The notes under the pieces were generated by a model. It was given only the letters and a program-made list of their open reading frames with translations. It had not been told where the DNA came from and did not search any database. DNA of 64,000 nt from Prostheceraeus crozeri (taxonomy: Eukaryota > Platyhelminthes > Polycladida > Euryleptidae), in NCBI GenBank assembly GCA_907163375.1, contig CAJQUW010007075.1, positions 1 through 64,000 on the forward strand. The letters are read 5' to 3'. Shown in pieces: positions 58,648 to 64,000 of the stretch; the first letter of the stretch is position 1, and each line of letters begins with the position of its first letter. A program made the position numbers and the translations under genes.

Positions 58648-59640
58648 CTAGGTATAAATTGATATAAATAATAATCAATAATTGATACAAATTGATATCG
58701 CAATTTACCGATATGCAGGGATTACGACAAACGAATTTTTCATATCACAGGGTGTCCGCGAAATTTGAATGAAAATTTCCAGGTGTTTTCCAGAATTTCC
58801 AGGGAATTTACCAAAAATTAGGGGTCACATTTGAACGAAAATGTTCAGACTTTCTGCAAGGAAATTTTACTCAAATACATGCGTCAAATTTAAAAGAAAA
58901 ATTCTGGGAAAATCTACCAAAGTTCTGTGCTAAGGAGCTTGCATACCATAAAATTAATATTATTGACGAAAAAAATTTGAAAGTTGGCGTGAAATTGGAT
59001 GAATTTTTAAGGCGCAGGTGATTCCTAATAAAAAATACCAATATATATATGCATCAGACGGCTACATTATATTTCTAGAAAAAAATGAAAGTTTACCGAT
59101 ATTTCGTCACTGAAAATTGCATTTTTAAATGGGTATTTTCTATCACATGTAGCGATTATCTAAAATATCAAATGAAGGAAAAATCAAATAGCTTCAATAA
59201 TGAATACACAATAGACATATTCAGATAAGCTACACAATCAAAAATAGATTGGACTTGCATTTTGACTGAATGTTTTCTAAGTATGCTCCGCTGTTCCTGC
59301 TAGCTGGATAGCAAAACTAAATGTAGACTCCAGAAGCTACAAGAATTCAAGTGAGTTTGCAAAACCATTCAATTTGATCTCCTGTCTTTTTGCAATACAG
59401 ATTCAGTACTGATATACTTACTTATTTGAATGGAGTTATATGAATGCATTACGTCAATACCTGTATGTCATACTTTTAATGTCTCTTTCCACCAATGGTG
59501 CAAATATGTATCAAAAATATTACTTTTTGCAAAATTTACTGGCGATCGTCAATCTTTTCTTTTTTTAAATGTATGTCATAATTGCTGTGCCATCATTAGC
59601 GTTATGATATTGTCTGGAATTTGCTCATGGACGCCTAGAT
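58648..59640. other. Unassigned AT-rich DNA
   Basis: No gene. Around 58750-58900 there is a local repetition of AAATTTCCAG/GAATTTCCAGG words. The first 70 codons of the frame starting at 59430 look like translated AT-rich DNA. Confidence 0.5.
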
Positions 59641-59654
59641 TGTATTATATTGCT

Positions 59655-59993
59655 GCTGCGCGGGTGAGTCGACAGTGGCAGGCCCACAATGAGCTGTTCG
59701 CGCTCGCATGGGCCGTTTCGCGTTTTGGGCGCTCTCGTACTTACTTAGTGGACAATTTTTCGGTGCTTACCCTTCAAGGGAAGGCCCACTTCTGGCTCAC
59801 CGTGAAGGCCCTTCTTTCTCTGCTCAATGTGAACCTTAAGTTCGTTTGCACGTCGTGCAACTTAGCAGACTGGCCTTCACGGTGGGCGGGAGAGGGTACC
59901 TTCACTTGGAGCCCTTCTTGTTGTAATTCTAATTGTACTTCTCCAATTTGTTTGTTCAGCGGTCGCCGGAGCCAGATAGTTCCTCAACCATAA
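59655..59993 (+). pseudogene. Possible retroelement RNase H remnant
   Basis: The frame reads VSRQWQAHNELFALAWAVSR, FGRSRTYLVDNFSVLTLQGK, ALLSLLNVNLKFVCTSCNLADWPSRW. The ELFALAWAVSRF..LVDNFSVL..CNLADWPSRW pattern resembles RNase H domains of reverse-transcribing elements (Glu, Asp and Asp in these motifs). This patch is GC-richer than its surroundings. No reverse transcriptase or integrase is recognisable nearby. It could be the end of a degraded LTR or DIRS-type element. Confidence 0.4.
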
Positions 59994-60011
59994 GACTTTT
60001 TTCAGCATAAG

Positions 60012-60255
60012 TGCATGCCTAGACTCTATGACATCATACTGACGTCACTTTGCTGACGTTTTGCTGCAACGTCACCAGAAAACGTCAGCTTTTGCATTGA
60101 TTTCTTATTGATTCTTTGACGTCATCTGTGTCTTTATAAGCTAGCTCCTCTATAGTTTCTGGAACACTTGTAAGGCTCCGCTCGACTCGCGAGGTGTTAC
60201 TTGTTGATATTTCAATAAAGGATTATTATTATTTAGGCGTCAATCTAGGCGTCCA
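60012..60255 (+). repeat. Possible LTR with TATA box, CRE-like sites and poly(A) signal
   Basis: The 244-bp segment begins TGCATGCCTAGA and ends TCTAGGCGTCCA, an imperfect terminal inverted repeat of the TG..CA type. Inside are four TGACGT words between 60047 and 60124, TTATAAGC at about 60134, and AATAAAG followed by TTATTATTATT near 60220. No target duplication was found, and a second LTR is not seen in the window. Confidence 0.35.
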
Positions 60256-60651
60256 TGGAATTTGCTTTATCGATGCAGTCTATTATGACTGTTGAGTTCA
60301 TGTACGAGACATTGTATATTCAATTCTGTCGAGCACAGAGGCAAATGCATGCAGGTTGCGCGGACAACAATGATGAAGGTACAGCCTCTCCCATTGAATT
60401 CAGCACTGACCGCTGCTTCAACGTGTTTCTATCCACTATCGTAGTGAAGTTCAAGAAGGATTGGCCTTAGAGAGCGCACCGAGCAGAGAAAGTCAGAAGG
60501 TGACTGATGTCATTAGCTATTTATAGACATTCGTACAATGCTCATCAGTTATTGGTGGATCTAGTCCTGAAAACGCAGGTTTGTTTTTTTGATACCGCAA
60601 GGTCGCCGAAGTATTCAGTTGAATCTCGAGACGTCTGCTTGCGCGCATACA
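60256..60651. other. Unassigned DNA left of the last hAT remnant
   Basis: No recognisable gene. The 71-codon frame at 60255-60470 has no identifiable content. Confidence 0.5.
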
Positions 60652-61671
60652 ATGAACACATCAAAAAGTGAGGTTTGGCAATTTTTTCAAGTATTTGACG
60701 ATGACAATTCGAAAGCCAAATGTCTATGTTGTGAAGGAGACGATGTGTGTCTCGTGGAGGAAAGGAGAAACGGAACTTTACAACAACGAACTTAAGAAGT
60801 CATCTCAGTGTCAAAACACCCGGAGCAGTTTTCTCAGCTGAAAGTCGAAGAAGAGAAAAAAGGCCCGCAGAAGCGGTTGTTGGATGAATCGAATTCTGGG
60901 TTTCGTAAAAACTGAAGACCAATTGACTCTGCAAGGCAGCTTCGACGCGGCGAAGAAGTGGGATAAAGACAGTTCTAAATCTTCGGCCGTGACTAAGTTA
61001 ATTGGAGAAATGATTGCTCTCGATAATCAACCATTCTCCATCGTTGAGGATATAGGATTCGTTCGCTTTATCAAGCACGCTCTTCCCAACTATACCATTC
61101 CATCCAGAAGTGACTTCAGCGCGAATATTATTCCTTATCTTTATATTCGGACTCGGAATGTAATACTGAAACGCATGGAAACTGCTAAAAATTTCTCGTT
61201 TACAACGGATATATGGACTTGCCAACATACAAATGAGGCATTTATTAGCCTGTCTGTTCATTTCATTGATGACATGAGTCAAACGATGATTCGCCGCTCT
61301 TATGTTCTACATAGCAGCCATTTTCCTGGTAATCACACAGATGCGCGTATTGCAGAGAAGTTTAATGAGATGTTGAAAAATTGGAATATCTTGCTTGAAA
61401 ATTGTCATTTGATGGTAACAGATAATGCAGTTAATATGTGCAAAGCAACCTCTCTCATTGGTGTCGAGCATGCATCGTGTTTTCTCCATACATTGCAACT
61501 GGTTATAAAGGATTCCATTTTATCACAAAGAAGCGTCAACGACATGATTTCCAAAAGCAGAAAAATTGTGTGTCATTTTCATCATTTCGCTGTGGCTTGC
61601 GATCGTCTCAAAACGATACAGAATGAACTTGAATTGAAAGTTAACAAATTGGTTTAAGACGTGACCACTCG
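60652..61671 (+). pseudogene. hAT transposase (ZBED1-like), N-terminal half, broken
   Basis: From ATG 60652: a BED zinc finger split over frames (SEVWQFFQ, KAKCLCC, then TNLRSHLSVK and HPEQFSQL in shifted frames). The frame from 60884 continues RLYG-less but recognisable: RILGFVKTEDQLTLQGSF, IGEMIALDNQPFSIVEDIGF, the RNase H core with FSFTTDIWTCQHTNEAFISL (first Asp region), HLMVTDNAVNMCKA (second Asp), ASCFLHTLQLVIKDSIL and KIVCHFHHFAVACDRL. A TAA replaces Gln just before DVTTR, which is followed by GTAAGT at 61672, a likely donor. The C-terminal half (dimerisation domain) was not found downstream, so the element is truncated or continues beyond a long intron. Confidence 0.8.
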
Positions 61672-62632
61672 GTAAGTTGAATATTGCATGATTTGAATAA
61701 GTCAGCTTTCTTTACTCAGATATTAATAATTTTGTTATCACTAAACCTGGGAGGCTAGCGACGGGTCTCTTTCTTTTTACCGCATTTTTGAATGGATAAG
61801 ATGAAAAGTTTCATAGATTGCCCATTGACAACACTACGGCGTAAATGGGCAATATCATTCAGGATTGTTAAGTTTTTCGTATATTAGACACGAACAGGTT
61901 TCTCCAAATCTCCGATGAATGATGCGAAGTCTATAAATCTCGAAATCGAATTGTATAATGAATGCATTGTTGCAATTTCTGAAAGTCCCACCTTACTAAT
62001 AGGGCGAGTTCGTCGATAAAGCTGCTGTGTAAGTGAACTTCGAACGTAGATCCCCCAAGGCATAATTTGACATTAATATTGAGAAACCTTTAACATAGTA
62101 AGCAATTAAACATTTGGTTGAGAAAATGCGGGAAAATGAAAAAGATCCTCAACGATTTCCGATGGCAATAATCACAAATTGCCGAGTTTGTTCTCTTATT
62201 GTGACTTTCCTAAATTGTTGCATATAATCTGCCTTTCAAAGATATCACAATGCGTCTGATTTAGGGCACCATTAAAGATGGAAAATATTTTTAATGACAA
62301 ATGCATGTACTGGTACCTTTGCTCTTGTACGTCTATGTAGTCTACACCTCAGGTTCGGAAATTGTCAATTCATTTAAACATGCGACATCAAATTCTGACC
62401 TAAAGAATGCATATGATTGTAGGGAGAATATTGGCAACAGGGTGTCGCACGAATTACAAGCGGGAAGTTCCCGGGCGTGGCTGGCAGGGGTGATCAAAAA
62501 TTAATTGCAATTGAATTAAGCTGAGCTATCAATTGGTCATAATTGCATCAGAAAGTAATCAATTAACTGCAATTATTGGGTGGTGCCAATCAATTAATTT
62601 CAATTATTTTTCATCATCAATTAATCAATTGC
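61672..62632. other. Unassigned AT-rich DNA
   Basis: No gene. From 62495 to 62632 the sequence is dominated by CAATTAATT/AATTGCAATT words. Confidence 0.5.
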
Positions 62633-63007
62633 GACCTATAAATTTTTGAACAAATGTTATTTGCCGAAGCAAGGAATGAGTTGGATAACATTTTTTTTTC
62701 TTTTAATAAAATCTTGAGATCTTATAATTTAGTGTTTCTCATTCAACGCGTATAGATCAAAGGCAAAATAAAAATAAAATATTGCTTTTGTCTTCGTAAT
62801 GCATTTCGGCTTTCAGCCCTTCTCAAACAGATGTTGTATAACAGATTTTGCAACATCTGTTTGAGAAGGGCTGAAAGCCGAAATGCATTACGAAGACAAA
62901 AGCAATATTTTATTTTTATTTTGACTTTGATCTATGCGCGTTGAATGAGAAACACTAAATTATAAGATCTCAAGATTTTATCAAAAGAAAAAAATGACCT
63001 ATAAATT
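62633..63007. mobile_element. Fold-back insertion with 144-bp inverted arms (Penelope-like layout)
   Basis: Arms 62693-62836 and 62851-62994 are inverted copies differing at about three positions, separated by a 14-base loop. Both outer ends are A-rich when read outward (AAAAGAAAAAAA). The 12-bp repeat GACCTATAAATT flanks the insertion (62633-62644 and 62996-63007). Forty-eight unmatched bases lie between the left copy and left arm, and the right arm almost abuts its copy. The arms contain GAGAAGGGCTGAAAGCCGAA, similar in layout to the motif in the 42.6-kb insertion. This is consistent with a head-to-head pair of short retroelement 3' ends. Confidence 0.7.
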
Positions 63008-63960
63008 GCAATGTAATTAAGTTTTGATAACCCCTGGCGGCTGGTACCCTGTCGTACTCTTATTGATGTGGTTGATTGTGAACATGAAATCACATGTTCA
63101 ACAAAAATTGATCAATGCCTATGCATTCAACAGTAACAGTAAATGTATATCCTCTGTGACTCTGCAACAAAAGATATTCAGTCTTTGAATTTCGGTTTCA
63201 GCAATTACGGATTACTTTGCTCATATTTAACTCAACTAGTGGTAGGCCTACCGTAAATAGAAATCGTGCGATATGCAAAAGTTACAGAAAATGATCACAC
63301 AAAAACGTGTAAATGTGCATGATTGTGTTAACAGTGCAATAATTTTTATGTTGATCCATGTGTGCATGTAATATCATAAAAATACAATTTGAACAAAATA
63401 AACTGATTTCATACGGTGTAAAAGAGTAAAGGCATTTTTAGAAATTATAAACCTTCATAAATTTTTGGCAAAAAATGGTTTGATGTTGATATGCTGATGC
63501 TAGAGTCCTAGGTAGGAATCTCTTATGTACGTATTATGAGCGGAAAATTCCTTTGAATTAAAGCAAAGAGAAGAATAACAAAATAAAATAATTTTCCAAC
63601 AAAACTTCCCAACGCGTTTTTCGTTGTGACAGTCTCGAGAATATTTTTCCTCTACTTTAATAGGGAAGTAGGAGTTAATGCGGAGCTCACTTATTTCAGT
63701 TGCTCTCGCATTTGTTAGAAGATAATAGGATGTCTTTATTGTGGTGTCGTACGAGTGGGTGAGAGCAAAAATAATGCACATTGTACAGTACATGCGCTTG
63801 TAATAATAATGGAAGCAATTTATACCGTTATCTCTATTTTACATACATGCAAAGCAGATAAGTTTACAACCGCAATGCTCTTATACGTGTTCTGAATAAA
63901 TCTTCATCAGTCGCATGTACCTGCAGTGTGCAGTGAACATTCCTTATGCCCTTTCTTTCA
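63008..63960. other. Unassigned AT-rich DNA
   Basis: No gene recognised. The 97-codon minus frame at 63500-63793 has no identifiable content. Confidence 0.5.
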
Positions 63961-64000
63961 GATGGAATTCGACGCACGACATGTTGAAGCATCTGTTGGA
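63961..64000 (+). CDS. Possible start of an exon running off the window
   Basis: CCCTTTCTTTCAG, a good acceptor, is followed by ATGGAATTCGACGCACGACA, open to the window edge (MEFDARHVEASVG). Thirteen codons are too few to judge. Confidence 0.2.

Noticed and set aside
59430-59654. First part of the 187-codon frame as part of a protein
   Set aside because: It lies in AT-rich sequence with no motif. Only the GC-richer second half resembles a domain.

Overview
This window looks like a transposon-dense, gene-poor stretch of an invertebrate animal genome. The evidence is the set of animal-type DNA transposons (hAT, PIF/Harbinger with a Myb partner, piggyBac, Tc1/mariner, a Mutator-like array), spliceosomal introns with GT..AG borders inside two of them, and AT-rich non-coding DNA. 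Frequent AGGCCTA and ACATGTA words remind me of echinoderms or other marine deuterostomes, but that is a weak inference. I found no convincing host gene. Almost every reading frame longer than 150 codons belongs to a mobile element, and nearly all carry stops or frameshifts.

Layout. 1-3.4 kb: no recognisable gene. 3.4-5.1 kb: hAT transposase (DUF659 type) with a late frameshift. 5.83-9.61 kb: a PIF/Harbinger element with terminal inverted repeats (TIRs), a 3-bp TAT target duplication, a two-exon Myb/SANT accessory gene and a convergent HARBI1-type transposase. 9.6-12.6 kb: unassigned DNA with a faint ~160-bp repeat. 12.89-35.37 kb: a head-to-tail array of eight ~3-kb units plus a fragment. 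Each unit is a chimera of two degenerate Mutator-like (MULE/SWIM) transposase pieces, a short hAT piece, an unknown ~110-codon frame with a fixed internal TAG, and a ~52-bp minisatellite.

36.13-53.33 kb: two piggyBac elements lie back to back and share one TTAA. The first is split by two later insertions. One is a 4.2-kb element with 30-bp TIRs, a TACT duplication and a DUF7869-like transposase. The other is a 5.3-kb four-exon hAT element (8-bp duplication GTCCGAGG), which itself holds a short Penelope-like fold-back insertion. The second piggyBac holds a Tc1-like element. The two piggyBacs have different end sequences but identical end geometry to the base: palindromes 14 nt from the left TTAA, 179 nt apart, and 40 nt from the right TTAA.

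53.3-64 kb: a nearly intact mariner-like element, remnants of at least two more hAT lineages, a Tc1-like fragment, a possible LTR with an RNase H-like remnant, a near-perfect 144-bp fold-back with the same layout as the Penelope-like insertion, and possibly the first bases of an exon at the right edge.

The genes do not form a pathway. The interest lies in the order of insertions, the conserved end architecture, the DUF7869-like element and the chimeric tandem array.
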